Positions 11,747 through 24,194 are shown, counted from the stretch's first letter. The stretch: 64,000 nucleotides of DNA from Lingula anatina (GCF_001039355.2 NW_019775644.1:187249-251248), one strand, 5' to 3'. The notes: a model not told the origin generated them from the sequence alone. Translations and numbers: made by a program.

Positions 11747-11957
11747 TTAGTCCCTTATATCTCCAACACTGGCAGCGATAGGCCCATAGTTACTATTGAA
11801 CTTCAATAGGAAGTCATATAATGGCAATCTACCCGTGACCTTGAAGTCGGCGTTTGACCTACTTTTCATCATTAATTGAACTTTGCAAGATTTCCGTTCC
11901 TTATATCTCCAAAACTGGCAGATATAGGGCCATAATTACCATTGAACTTCAAAAAGA

Positions 11958-11992
<35 letters not shown>

Positions 11993-12170
11993 CAATCTAA
12001 ATGTGACCTTGCAATTGACCTTTGACCTACTTTTCACTATGAACTGAACTTTGCAAGGTTTCCGTCCCTTATATCTCCAAAACTGACAGAGATACGCCCA
12101 AAGTTACTATTGAATTTCAATAGGAAGTTATATACTGGCAATCTAAATGTGATCTTTAACCTGCTTTTTG
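11747..12170. repeat. ~150-170 bp tandem repeat, three units
   Basis: Units start near 11751, 11897 and 12066. Each begins with '(t/c)ccttatatctccaa(a/c)act' and continues with 'attgaa-ttcaa-aggaag', 'ggcaatcta' and 'tttgacctacttttca'. The second unit contains a TA microsatellite at 11957-11989 that lengthens it. Flanking sequence at 11000-11320 has related 'gaccttt' phrases. The repeat is satellite-like and non-coding. Confidence 0.7.
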
Positions 12171-12990
12171 CCGTGTACCCCCATACAAATTTGGATTTAA
12201 ACGTTTATTTTTCCCCATGATTTTGTTTTAAATGGTAATTTTCAACAAAAATATTAAGAACTCTTGTTAACTGCAATTTTTTAGAGCTTGTCAAGCACAA
12301 CATTGGAGGTGTTGTCCCTGTTTTGGTTTTCCACACGAATGCGCCTATGGTTTTCCATACGAATGCGCTTACTCCAGGGACACGTTAAGCACCTATACGC
12401 ATCGTGGGACACCACCTCCAGTACAGTTCGCATCGCTCTAGTCGCCGTATAAACCCAAACCCATTTTGGAATTAACCGCTAACTGTAGTTCAAACAGCAT
12501 AAGAAGTTTTGGTTATTTGTAAAAAAAGGTTTTCAAAACATTATATAATGTTTTTCCAGAATGTTATAAAAACGCTGATAGAATTTAACCTACTTATGTG
12601 CCCTTTTTTTCTGCCCCATATATATACAGGATGGTAAGCTAGCAGAAAAACCCATTCAAATATCATTTTTAGGGTAATATTAAACAATGCCTTCTGGCAA
12701 TTTTCTTAATTTTACTGTTTGAAACTATATGCTGGTATTTGATTGGTTTTTGTGGCAAAAAATTGTCTTTGTAAGGAAGGACACCAAGCGTTCGAGCAGG
12801 CTGCTCCATGCCTTCAACAGCTCCACACGTTTACAAGGGGGAGTGTTAAGCCAAATTGTTGAGCCAAGTTTGTAATAAACTTATGGGACCGGTGAAACTA
12901 ATCACATAGCTAAAAGTGCGACATTTCTAAGCATGTTAAACATTTTTATTTCTGCTGAAAGAAGCATGAAAAGCTAAACGTGTTGTTCAT
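12171..12990. other. non-coding, no supported gene
   Basis: Only short chance ORFs. A local repeat, 'ggttttccacacgaatgcgc' and 'ggttttccatacgaatgcgc', lies at 12325-12375. I see nothing else. Confidence 0.45.
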
Positions 12991-12993
12991 CTA

Positions 12994-13124
12994 CCCTCTA
13001 CCAGGGCGACAGATTGATTTTTCACAGATATTCACAGATATGTCTCTTGATAAATAGACAGTCATTTTGGTCTGATGTCGCCTCAGCAAAAAATGTCCAC
13101 AATTACTGCGGCCCTGGTAGAGGG
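12994..13124. mobile_element. TA-flanked MITE (131 bp)
   Basis: The ends are inverted repeats CCCTCTACCAGGGC / GCCCTGGTAGAGGG, flanked on both sides by TA (12992-12993, 13125-13126). This is the target duplication typical of Tc1/mariner-type elements. Related sequence occurs at 18978-19406 and 46660-46740. Confidence 0.7.
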
Positions 13125-13268
13125 TATTGTTCAGCAACTCCACGCGTTTAGGAATTCCACACCTGTAGTAGCTCCATATGTTTAGCAGCCTCACGCGCTA
13201 ATTTGTGTACATTTAAAATATCAGAGACGAAGAATTGGGTCTCCTAATTTCCACAAATATAACATACA

Positions 13269-13582
13269 GGCCTACCCAACTACCAGACTCGGCACCGAAT
13301 GATCCTGAATTCGCCGGTAGATCAGACCACACTACCCGTTTTCAAGGTGTGTGTCAGATCACATTACACAGTATCAGACGCGACACCGCTCTTGCCCAGT
13401 ACGCGATGTGATAGTGACGATTCTCAGCAGGGTTGAAAAGCATTGCATCACTACTCAAAATTTGTTCAGGGTATGATACTGTGTAATGCAATCTGACACA
13501 CACCTTGAAAACGGGTAGTGTGGTCTGATCTACCGGTGAATTCAGGATCATTCGGTGCCGAGTCTGGTAGTTGGGTAGGCCT
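13269..13582. repeat. foldback element, family 2 (near-perfect ~110 bp arms)
   Basis: Left arm 13269-13377 and right arm 13473-13582 are almost perfect inverted copies. The outer ends read 'gcctacccaactaccagact' and its complement; the inner ends read 'cacagtatca' and 'tgatactgtgt'. The ~95 bp loop is unrelated. It sits immediately to the left of duplicon B. Confidence 0.85.
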
Positions 13583-13984
13583 GACATAGTGACGGTGACT
13601 AATTTGTAAGATATTGATGTTATTGAACACGGGATATGTTATTCAGAAGGTGGTTTTACACAGTATGTTTATATGGGAAATATGGGGAATGACAAGGTTT
13701 CTAATTTATATCTATTTAAACTCGTTTCCTTGAAATGGAAGCGACAGCAGATGTGTTGCTTATATTTTATTGCTCTCAAGTAAAATTACAATGCAATGAA
13801 GCTGTTCAAAATTATTTCAAACTAGCCCGTAGCATTATTCATTCTTGAAACATATCCTTGTAACAATTAACGCTGTTTGTCTTCAATCATCGATGTTGAA
13901 ACTGTCCTAGGTAATATCCGAGGCGCAAAGCAAGTAAGAGCATAAAGCGTCCTTTTCGGTGATAGGCTGAAGTGGGGGATTTAA

Positions 13985-14006
13985 TTGATTAAAATTCAAC
14001 CAATAA
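13985..14006. promoter_or_regulatory. conserved CCAAT-type motif 3' of gene B
   Basis: 'ttgattaaaattcaaccaat' about 100 bp beyond the stop, equivalent to the motifs beside genes A and C. Confidence 0.4.
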
Positions 14007-14098
14007 GTGCTTGACTTTGTTCACAGTAAAGAGGTGTATTTGGGCGTATTCGGTGTCTGTATTCGAAGTGGTAAACGAGGAGATGTCACACCGTCAAC

Positions 14099-15919
14099 TT
14101 AGTGAGCACCACTGCCGTCTGAAATAAAAATGTGATTTTGTTAAAATTATATGCAAAGTGTTATGAATATCTGAATGAATTGAGAACGACAGTGTCGTAT
14201 CATAAATAAAACAATCCATTATCTTTTTTATGGGGGGGGATGAAAATGTAAATAAATATATTAATGAAAGACAGCACATACCTGGCACGCACACATTAAC
14301 GTTGTTGTAGTCAGTCAGGTATCTATTGTACACCTGGCCGTAAGGACAAGGTCTTGAGAAGGCGTTACCAGCTTCATCACACTGGATGTAGCAGCGTGGG
14401 TCGCTGTGCTCGTAGTAGAAACGGTTGGGAGCGTAGACCTTAGTGTGTTTGCCGTAGTGGTCCACGCGGTACACCTTGTTCAGGGGTGGGCACTGGACTA
14501 GATGTATGGAAGAAAAATAGCAATGATCAAATTTCTCTTGTCATCAGTGTTCAATCATATATATTCGTCGTTAACACGTCGGTGAGTTTAGATGCACTGC
14601 CAAAATAAAGAGGATTTAAACTAGAAAAAGCACACGGAGAGCGCAGACCTCCGTCAAATACTGGACTAAAACAGCTGTAACTATTGGTTATTGAATAGAT
14701 AAACAACACAAACTAATCACTTTTAAATTAGCCCATTTTTCTCCTGTTCTGAAAATTTTATAAAAATCCATCCATACTTTTTTTAGTTAGGATGGTAGCG
14801 AGCAGACAGTCAAACAAAAAATGGTGATGAAAATATCACCTCCCTGTCGAAGATAATTACGCAAGAGTTTTGATGTTGAGTACTCTGGACGGCCAATGTC
14901 TAACAATCGTCATCAATATATAGGTCGTTTTGAAGAAAACAGAAAAGTAAGAAATAAAGTGAAAGATACATCCACGAATTTTCCTCTCTGGTGACAAAAA
15001 GTTAAAAATGTAGTTTTTAGTGTAAATCCTTTAAATAAAATTCACGTCTTGCTATTATGGGGACGTTTTCGTATTTAGTAACGGAAGTTTTAAAAATATA
15101 AACCCTTTTGGATAATATTTGCACTGTTTTAATACAAACAGAAAGTAGACTGTGCTAAAGGGGTATTACGAGATGCACGTTTATTTTTACTGACACATTT
15201 TGGATCTCAACCTCATGTATATTTTTTCACAAGGACTGCCAGCGAAGGCGTTGCAAATTACTTTTTAGAGAATCAGTTTTGTTGTGTTTCATGTAAAACA
15301 TTTAACTATGCATGCACTAGCTGTCCCCAAGTTGTCTAGCTAATCATGGACGTAACTGAACTGAAGATTTTATTAATGGCTAAAATATTACGGAAACATC
15401 AAACAAATAAAAATGATGACCTACGGCAAAAGACGTGACGAAAGTTTTATTATTTTTTTTAATTCAGCAGCACCACGAAAGTTGGCGCAAGCAAATTATT
15501 GAGTTATTAAAAATAAACAATCTAGACATTTTTCTGAGATGTTAAACATAATACTTGCTTCCTGACAAGCTGCAGATTTTCAACTGTGGTAAAAATAAAC
15601 AAGGTCGATTGGAGAATGTGAGCTAATTAGCAATCGACAGTTGAGAAGGTTTAAAACTTAGACCGTTTATTTTTTGTGCGGTAACAGATAAATCTAGTTA
15701 TTATTATTTTCTATTTTTAAGATGCTAGACGTACCCCTGTAGTAAACTTCCTCGTGGACAGACAATTCTTCCAATCGGTTACTTTTAATAAGGTTAGCAC
15801 CTATATATAGTGAACGAGTTTTATGTTTTTCACGCTTCTAGGAAAATAGCCATGTTGTAATGTTGTAATCAACCTATTGAAAACCAGCCCTTCCATAATG
15901 GGGACAGTGCACACACACA

Positions 15920-15985
<66 letters not shown>

Positions 15986-16212
15986 GATCGTCATGATTTA
16001 TACTCACAGTATTCATGTCTGCACTGGTAAGTAGGTGGATGGTACGTTGGAGGTGGGTAGGTTGGCTGTTGGTAACTTGGCTGTTGGTAGCCGTAGCTGC
16101 CCTGTTGTCGTTCTTCTGGGTAGGGTCTGGGTGGTTTATGATCATCACCCCACTGAGCTGAAACAACACCAGTCACACCGAGGGCGACAAAAAGAAGTTG
16201 CAAGATCTTCAT
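14099..16212 (-). CDS. gene B: secreted Tyr/Pro-rich chitin-binding-like protein
   Basis: Three minus-strand exons, 16212-16008, 14497-14282 and 14118-14099, give 146 codons plus stop with GT-AG introns. Exon 1 has a signal peptide (MKILQLLFVALGVTGVVSA), an acidic/Pro segment and a short Gln-Gln-Pro-(S/T)-Tyr repeat ending C-R-H-E-Y-C. Exon 2 is the Cys-rich chitin-binding-like domain, nearly identical to that of gene A; exon 3 gives D-G-S-G-A-H, identical to A. Total cysteines in the mature C-terminal part: seven. The shared 3' flank (13600-14100 with 6350-6870) and upstream flank show A and B arose by a segmental duplication. The role is inferred to match A: a secreted matrix protein. The repeat is much shorter than in A. 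Confidence 0.88.
15937..15983. repeat. (TA)n(GA)n microsatellite in gene B intron 1
   Basis: A short TA run followed by a GA run just beyond the exon 1 donor, at the same place as in gene A. Confidence 0.9.
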
Positions 16213-16305
16213 TTTCTTTAGACGTCTGTGCTCTAGAGTGAGATTGAATTCCCCTTCTGTGGAACAAGTGGTCTGTGATTGGCGCTGGATATATGTGACT
16301 TGTCC

Positions 16306-16313
16306 CTTATATA
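16306..16313 (-). promoter_or_regulatory. TATA box of gene B
   Basis: TATATAAG on the minus strand, 94 bp upstream of the ATG, in the same 'ggacaggtatataag' context as gene A. Confidence 0.7.
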
Positions 16314-16399
16314 CCTGTCCAACTAAACGCTGATGTCAATGAAGGGTTCGGATTTACAGCCGGAAGCTCCCTTCATTCTTTAATCTATGAGAAAAAGGA

Positions 16400-17640
16400 T
16401 GGTTACAAATGCGTTCGCCTAGGGTGCTGTACACATGTATTTGGAACCTTTGCCATCTTGTTGAGATACATCTCAACGAAGGTTGTTTTATGATCCTTCC
16501 GAGCGGTAACAAGTTGGTGCATTGTACTCCTATCAATCGCAAACGCACCTTTAAAATATAACAATTTTAAATAATGCAATGTCATTGGTAAAAAAAACTC
16601 TCCAAACGTTTGGAGCGAGATAATATATTGTTTAAAAGTGTAAGTGCATGGGGTGATTTAAAGAAAATATTAATTACCCGGGAAGGCCAAAATGTGCAGT
16701 ATATGAAAGTAGGAGTAGTTTTCAAAATTCATTATTAATTGAATCATACAATCGTTATATCTTATTGTTTATAAAATATTCCAATTAGCTTTGTTGTAAT
16801 CGACCAAAAAGCTTTCTGGTGGATAATTAATTATGTTTCACTGTTTTCATAGTCGGGATGGCAGAGGGGGGGGGGGCGTTCTTAACTGTAAAGCTACTTA
16901 AACAGACTACCTGCAGAATTCAAAGCACGTATACACTTTCACCTTCACAGATGGGATGGGTGTACAATATAGTAAAGATTTGACCAGCGTCTTAGTACAG
17001 GAAGCGCCGTTTTGTTGCAGCCCTTCTCAATGTATTCATGCCTAAGGTGAGAGTTTAAATGGCAATATTCCATTAAATCACCATTATATCACATCTCTGG
17101 ACAATACCTCATCATGCTGCCCACACCTAAATGCTGTAATACACTGCAATACATAAAAGAAGACGTTATTATAGCCATTAAATCAAAAAGCCATTTTAAT
17201 AATGATCAAAGCTTAGGGCTGTAAGTTCATCCTGTTATGGGATCTTAGTAGAACGTTTCTCTTGATGAAAAGCAGTGAGGACTTTGCCGGTTGGAGTTCT
17301 TCTTTAAACTTTTTTGCATCAACTTCTGGAAGGGTTTTGAAAATCTGCTGGATTTCAGAGCCAAAACGGTGAGCACCGGTTTTTGTTAAGGTAACATATG
17401 TGTTTAAGTAATCGCCGTGTATGGGTAGTACGTTTTATGATGATTGCCCTGTGTAAATTTGAACTGCTGATCAAAGCTGTAAATTGGTGTAGGTTCTCAA
17501 TAAAGTTGTCACGTTATTCTTGATACAGATTTGAGGATTTTGACATCGAACTCGTCGCATCGAGCGAGAGAAAGTGTTTCAAGAGCTAGCTCCTTATCAA
17601 GTCAAAATGGAAGTTCTAGTTTTGACTCAGATGTGGTTTT
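16400..17640. repeat. upstream module of duplicon B
   Basis: Homologous to 8250-9400. It carries the promoter-proximal 'gtatttggaacctttgcc' block at 16437, the 'actttcaccttcacagatgg' block near 16935 and a donor-like GGTGAGCACC near 17368. The second donor-like site seen in A (near 9298) is not kept here (near 17607). Confidence 0.6.
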
Positions 17641-18977
17641 AAGATATGCGTTCAGTGCATAAAACCACGGTGTATTTTTTATCATGGCTTTCTGAAAAAA
17701 TATTATTTGTTGTGAATAATGAATCGATGACGAATTGATAATACAATAAAATAGAAATATCATAGGCAGTCGGATGTTTAATTTTTATTTATTGAATGAC
17801 AAACCCGTTACCCCCTTTGACTTATAAAAATAAGGCTGCATCGACCTGGTCGAAGTGTGATGCAGATGTCTTAAGTGATATTTTTGTAGCAACTCTGGCT
17901 CTTTATATGACACCCAATTCTTAAGAATGCACCTGATGGATTGAAAAAGAACGTCAGGAGTACGGTGTACGTATACGCATTTTTATGAGTACAAGTTACA
18001 TGTATCAAAAATTAAAAAAAAAACATACATTTGAAATAATGACTGAAGCAAAAAATAATAATAATAATTTGGAAGGCGTAAATTTATCCGAGGCTTGAGT
18101 CTTATTCGGATGTGCTTGCATTATCCAGAGTGTACGACCCATTGAGAGGAGCTAGGACCCAAGAGATTATAGTACTATTTCTATTTGTTTCATATATACT
18201 GATTGTGCACCAAGGTATGAAGGACAGCTAACTGCATTCCATTACAACTTGGACTGATAAAACGTTTTTTAATTGTCCAAGATTGCAGTTCACTTTTCCT
18301 GCATTACGATTTGTTTTATGGTATTTATACGACCTTCCTACCACAGGAAATGCAATATTATAGCTATACGAGCAGTAGTGGGAACGAAATTGTCTGCGAC
18401 GTGAGATTTGATACCAGTATTCTAGTATAGTATATTTTTTAACTAAATGGGAGTCGTGATAGAATAACATACCGTTAAAAGAAACATCTGAAATTGAAAA
18501 AGTACTTATACTTATCCAATATATCTTATGTAGGACTAGATACAAAATGTTTTGAGCCTAATAAATGCCCCCAGTCAGATACATGTAGTACCATGTAACA
18601 TTTATAATGAACGACAACTGACGTACAAATATCTGGGATAACTGAGTGCAACTATTCATTTAAAGCGCTTTTTACACGTGGAAGAGGCATACCACCAAGC
18701 ACCCACCCCAACAAAATCCGCCATCAGATTCTGCTACGACACCTGATACAAGGACAACGTGCACGTGCCAGTCCACACCAGCCGAGTTGCGGATGAGGCC
18801 GTGGGTGAGAGTGGTTATGAAACTCGAGATCCCATCACCTATTAATAATTATGTTCTTCAGAACCAATGACTTCTACCTCTTTCCCAGGTAAGAGAAAAA
18901 CAATTTCATGACAAGAGATATGAGGATGATGATGATGATAATAATGATGAGATGACCGCTGCCGTGGAGGGCTGGTA
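17641..18977. other. non-coding, no supported gene
   Basis: Simple ORFs only. The 105-codon minus ORF at 18228-18545 shows no domain, signal peptide or splice-bounded structure. Confidence 0.4.
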
Positions 18978-19406
18978 CCCTCTACCAGGGTGGCAGATAT
19001 TGTAGGTACATTTTTCTTATGTCCACCCTGTAACCTTTGGCCAGACGGAAGCATTTAAATCTGCACGCGTGCAGGTGGCATTGCACACGCTCTCTAGGGA
19101 TTCCTCAGTTAATTTTAAACTGAAATAACAAGTTGTTGAAAAGGGGCTATTTTTTCTGTCACAAAAGAGCAAGTGATTAAATTCAGAGCAATTAACTGTC
19201 TTGATTGCTGTTAAGGGGACTTGGGTTGGGCCTGTTAAATGGTAGTCCATGGGCAGTTATGCAAACAATTACCAGCCATGTAATCATCCTTGAGATTTCA
19301 TTACAGGGTCCCGAGAACAGAATAACCGTCAATTTATCTAAAGACATACATGTATCTGTGAATATCTAATGAAAAATCAATCTGTGGTTGAAATCTACCA
19401 CCAGGG
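18978..19406. mobile_element. TA-flanked repeat related to the 12994 MITE
   Basis: The left end reads CCCTCTACCAGGGTGGCAG after TA. The right half, read on the minus strand, starts CCCTGGTGGTAGATTT and contains 'cagattgatttttca-tagat' and 'attcacagata', as in the 12994 element. TA lies at both ends (18976-18977, 19407-19408). The terminal repeats are imperfect, so this is a composite or a diverged relative. Confidence 0.5.
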
Positions 19407-19831
19407 TATCAGCGACTGGCAAACTAGTTAAAACAAGCGACTGAAGTTGGAATGAGACTAATATCAAAGTGGCATAATAATAATAAATACGAGCTCTTTC
19501 TGTGTGTTACTCAAACTGTTTATAAACCCCTTCGTATATACTCTGCAGTCTACATTATTATACAAATTTTCTTACCAAGTGAATTAAATGATTTTTTGTG
19601 CCATAAAGTAGAAACAATGCGTTAGATTTTCTTAATTCGTTATTCGTGACATCTTATATATGCTTATTTTGATTAGTAAAACCCAGTATATTTTAGTTGT
19701 AGAGTTTTTTTTTTTTTTTTTAATAAACTGTTTACGACAGTTATACTATTCACGCGGAACTGCTGTTGGTACCCCTATTATAATAATCTGATTTGTTTTA
19801 TTCCTTCTTTTTCTTATTTTTCTGCTTTCTT

Positions 19832-19863
<32 letters not shown>

Positions 19864-20363
19864 TTCATTTATTTATTGGGGGGGAGATTCTTATGTTTGC
19901 AGTTGTTGGACAAGAAATCTTAAATCTCTTAATTGCATCTCGAAATAATCTTGAGATGCGTTTCTCATTTAAGTATTGAGACCTTGGCGGTTTCTTACAT
20001 TAAGCATTTTTTAAATCAGGCTTGAGTGTAAATTTCGGGAAATTTTTGTGTCTTGAGAACTAAAACTCTCGATTTTCACTGTGTTGAGTTGACAAAAGCC
20101 GAACACGTAAATTTAAAATTATTTAAATGCTTTATTGCTATTTACTTTAGATTCTACAGTTGAGGCATGCATAAAATTGTCATATCTTTTGTACTAAGCT
20201 TTAAAAGCATAAAGTTCATAAACTTATCATCTATTGTTCAATTGCTTGTGGCAGTTTTTATAACTTAAATATTCTTTCTAAATTAACATAATATCTTTTC
20301 CAGTGCAAAGCCATTTCACAAAGCTCAAAGCGATGTCTCCGTTTATGCGAAGGGTGTGGCACC

Positions 20364-20385
20364 TGATTGGTTAAAAATCAACCAA
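20364..20385. promoter_or_regulatory. conserved CCAAT-type palindrome 3' of gene C
   Basis: TTGGTTAAAAATCAACCAA is a perfect short inverted repeat about 85 bp beyond the gene C stop. It is the best-preserved copy of the motif near genes A and B. Confidence 0.45.
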
Positions 20386-20465
20386 TGAGGTGATAGCACG
20401 CATCGTGGGTATGCTCAGTCGTTGTCTTCCCGTGCAGTGTCCCTTATTAGGTGCTGAAGGTCGAC

Positions 20466-23400
20466 TTAGTGTCTATTGCTGCCGTCTGGAATGAAAAGAT
20501 ATACTGGGATTCAATGATTTTTTAGAATCTGTTGGAAGAAATATTAGGTACGACCAATCTCACCTCCATGTACCAATCGAACGTTGCCGAAATACTTTTT
20601 TCTTTCACATTTTTCTTTATCTTTTTCGAGCTCAAGTTAATCTTAATGTAAATCCTAATTTTTATGTAAATATTTTATTTTATAATTTTGTAATCCATTT
20701 CTCTGTACAAGTTTAAACTTTATGTTATAAATAAACTTATTTTATATTATACCGTATTGTAGTCAAATGTTTTTCCTAAGGTGCTTGGAAAAGGTTTAAT
20801 TAATTGTGAATCTGTGACTGCACATACCTGACACGCAGACATTAACGTTGTTGTAGTCAGTCAAGTATCTATTGTACACCTGGCCGTAAGGACAAGGTCT
20901 GGAGAAGGCGTTACCAGCTTCGTCACACTGGATGTAGCAGCGTGGGTCGCTATGCTCGTAGTAGAAACGGTTGGGAGCGTAGACCTGAGTGTGCTTGCCG
21001 TAGTGGTCCACGCGGTACACCTTATTCAGGGGTGGGCACTGGACTAGATACGTGAAAGAAAAGAGAAGGAAATTTTTTTAAAAATAACAGTTTTTAGACA
21101 GTATTCAGTGGTATATATTTTTTCCAATGGGAATGCCATTCATACGTTGCGGTGGACGGATTATTCAGGAGAGGTTTTTAAAGTAGCGCATGCGCTGCCG
21201 TTGATTTTCCATGTCGACCAATGTCAGCTCTTCAATTCCCGCCTATTTAGAACCATTTCAACATATCTCAATATGCTTAGACCTTGCCATATATATATCT
21301 TCACAAAGTGCATGATTTCACATTTTTATCTATGTTACAATAACCAAAATTCACAGACATTTTTATGTCGTGCTACCTTTCTTCAAAAATGAGGCCAAAA
21401 AGGTATTTTCTTTAATGTGTGTGTGTGTGGGGGGGGGGGGGACCCTTAGTGTTTAGCGTCAAATCAATTGATAAAAATCATTATACAATTTTTTAGATAT
21501 TTTTTTCTGGGTGCTCTTCTCCAGTAAAATTTGAAAACGCACAGCCGACTGCATTATTTAAGTGCCTTATTCTTAAGACACAGTCATAAAAAAGTATATA
21601 GCTTTGCAATAAAAAACAAAACTGCCCTATATCCGGTGATTTGCATTAATCTTACGACCTTGTTATGCAAAATATCATGTTTTATGACATTAAATTCTGA
21701 ATGCATTACACAAGCATTGGAAACTGGTTTTAATATACACAGCATAGAGTTACAAGAACAATTTGTACAAACAACAGTTGAACTAACCAGCCCAATATTT
21801 CACTGTCTAACAAAACACACATTCCACTAATGAAATAATACTGCTATGTAGCCTACACCTAAGAAACGCAGTCACCCCTACCCCCCTTCCTTTCCTCCTT
21901 CGGCAGAAAAGGGTGTCAGGAAGAAAGGCCATACCGTTTCTGTTCACGATTGCTCTTTTGGTTTCATATTTTGCTCCAGGACTTTCCGGTATTGTTCTCA
22001 ACAAGGATCACTATAAAATGTTTTTTTTTGCCAAGGAAAGCAATGAGGCTATTAAGTGCATTCAGAAAATATCATTCAGTGCACACATGGCCAGTATAAT
22101 AGTGATATATGTCTATAATATTTCGGGCAGTCTTTAGGAAACATGCTGCTTCTAAATTCCTGATTAAAACTCGACGCAATATAATTTGTCATTATTGTCC
22201 AAGAGCGTTTCACTAACGCAGCTCACAATGGCATGTACATGTACCATTGCAAGTAAAACCCGTTGTCGAGGGGGGTATACGACATAAAAAGAATAAAGCG
22301 AGCGGCCTTAACTTAAAATTTATTTTGTTACTTGAGTAAGTCAGTTTTGTTTGCCGGTCTCGCATTTTCAATGAAATATGAATATTGTTTTATTTCCTGT
22401 GATTTGTGATCTGACGGTTTGATCAGTACCCCTGCCTCCCACCACCACTCCAAGGCTTTCCTCGTTCATTAATGTATTTCTTTATTTTCATAATTTTTAG
22501 CTACAGTGTAGATGTGCTAGATCTGCTAGATGTATCTTATTTTCCTTATTTATTTATTTCATCTGCCGCTTTGATTCTCAGTGAACAAATTCGAGTTACG
22601 ATTTTCAAAGAACATGTAGGCGATCACATGTCCATTCTTGACTTAATACCCTTGTTTTACACAAAAAAAAAAAAATTAAGTCAGCTTTCCTAACTAAGAA
22701 CTTGGTTATCAACGTTACATGGTCACATGCACACATCTTACTCTATCAGTGTTACAGGACTCTCATAGTCTGGTAACGTCCTAGTCAAAGGACTTATTTT
22801 TTTATTGTGAAACTGCGACCAGAGATACCGTTTTCTGCCGATTCTATGACAACCCCCCCCCCCCCCGGACACCCGCCTCCCCAAAGACACCCCGCATCCC
22901 AGGAAAGAAAATACACTGCTTTTGAATTATCTATTTTAGGTATTTATACATTTCTTGAATATTTTACTTAGTATAAGAAATGAGACAGAAAATACAGTAA
23001 AACAAAAGTATTCCCTATTAATTATAAGATTCAAGAAGCTCATCTACGCGCAAAAACAGATGAAGGGGTTATCTTAAATGATAAGAAGATATGAATCCAA
23101 ATTTTGCAAATTTGCCATATCATGTCATTTTTAAATTTAACACATACTATCATTTTGCCTTTTTTTTCTAAATTCAAACAAATCTCAATTTGCGTACATT
23201 TCATTTGAAGTTAGTGAGTTATTTGAAAGAGGTGAAGTAAATAATAATAATAATAATAATGATAATAATAATAATAATGAAATTTGAAAAAGAAATTAAG
23301 TTGGGAAGGTTTTTTGTTTATGCCATGAGGTCGTGCTGAAACAATTAAAACTGGCAGGATTGTCCAGGGGGTGGTCCTGATACCCTTTCTGCCACTTCAA

Positions 23401-24092
23401 TATCCCCCACCAAAAGAAAAAGAAACCAGAGTTATGGATGACTGCGATCATTCGCGAAAGTAATGTCTACGGAATTTATGAAAACTACCTTGAATGGTCA
23501 AGAGTACGTATAAAAATTTACTTTGGGTACTCTGAAAGTTGAGAGAGAGAGAAGGAGAGAGAGAGAGTTATGCTGTACAAGTTTTGCTGCCGTTATTATT
23601 GTCCATCGTTTTCTCTATCACACTCAATCCTTCTGATAAAATCCCACTCAATTCTATTTCCATTAAATTGGGCTCCATAAGTAGTGACGTCGTGTTAAGC
23701 CAAAAAAGCGTTTTATATTGTTATAAATTATAAAAAGTACTTATGTTGTAGGCCTATTCATGCCACTGCCTCTATGATAATAGCAACATACATTCCCTCC
23801 AACCATGCCCCTTGGTGCATGTGAGGGTTGGCCTGTCTTTCCATTAAAACCCCAATGCCCTTTGAAGTCTAAATTTTATAGTTGGTTTCTTTACAATATC
23901 AAATATATACTCACAGTACTGATGGCTGCAGTAATGGGTCGGCTGATGGTAGGAGGGTTGCTGGTAGGAAGGTGCGTGGTAGGAAGGTTGTTGGTAGCTC
24001 CTCTGTCCATACTGTCCGTACTGGCCATCTCTTGACCAACTCGCTTGGGCGCCAACCGCGACCATGGCGACGATAACCAGCAGGATCTTCAT
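20466..24092 (-). CDS. gene C: secreted Gln/Pro/Tyr-rich chitin-binding-like protein
   Basis: Three minus-strand exons, 24092-23915, 21043-20828 and 20485-20466 (137 codons plus stop). Intron 1 is 2.9 kb, far longer than in A (0.4 kb) or B (1.5 kb). Exon 1: signal peptide (MKILLVIVAMVAVGAQA), a Gly-Gln-Tyr segment, a Ser-Tyr-Gln/His-Gln-Pro repeat and C-S-H-Q-Y-C. Exon 2: the Cys-rich chitin-binding-like domain, differing from genes A and B at only about ten of 216 nt, although the introns do not align. Exon 3: D-G-S-N-R-H. Same exon sizes (216 and 20 nt) and phases as A and B. The oldest member of the trio judging by flanks and exon 1. Function is inferred as for A. Confidence 0.86.
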
Positions 24093-24194
24093 TTTACTTC
24101 GACGCAAGCACTGAACGGCGAGATAGAACTGCGCTTTTGGAAACAACGGACGTCCGTGAATGACCAAGTACGAGGGGCAAATGGAGCACTCGCC

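Noticed and set aside
18228-18545. 105-codon minus-strand ORF
   Set aside because: Composition is AT-driven, with no recognisable motif and no conserved neighbour copy.
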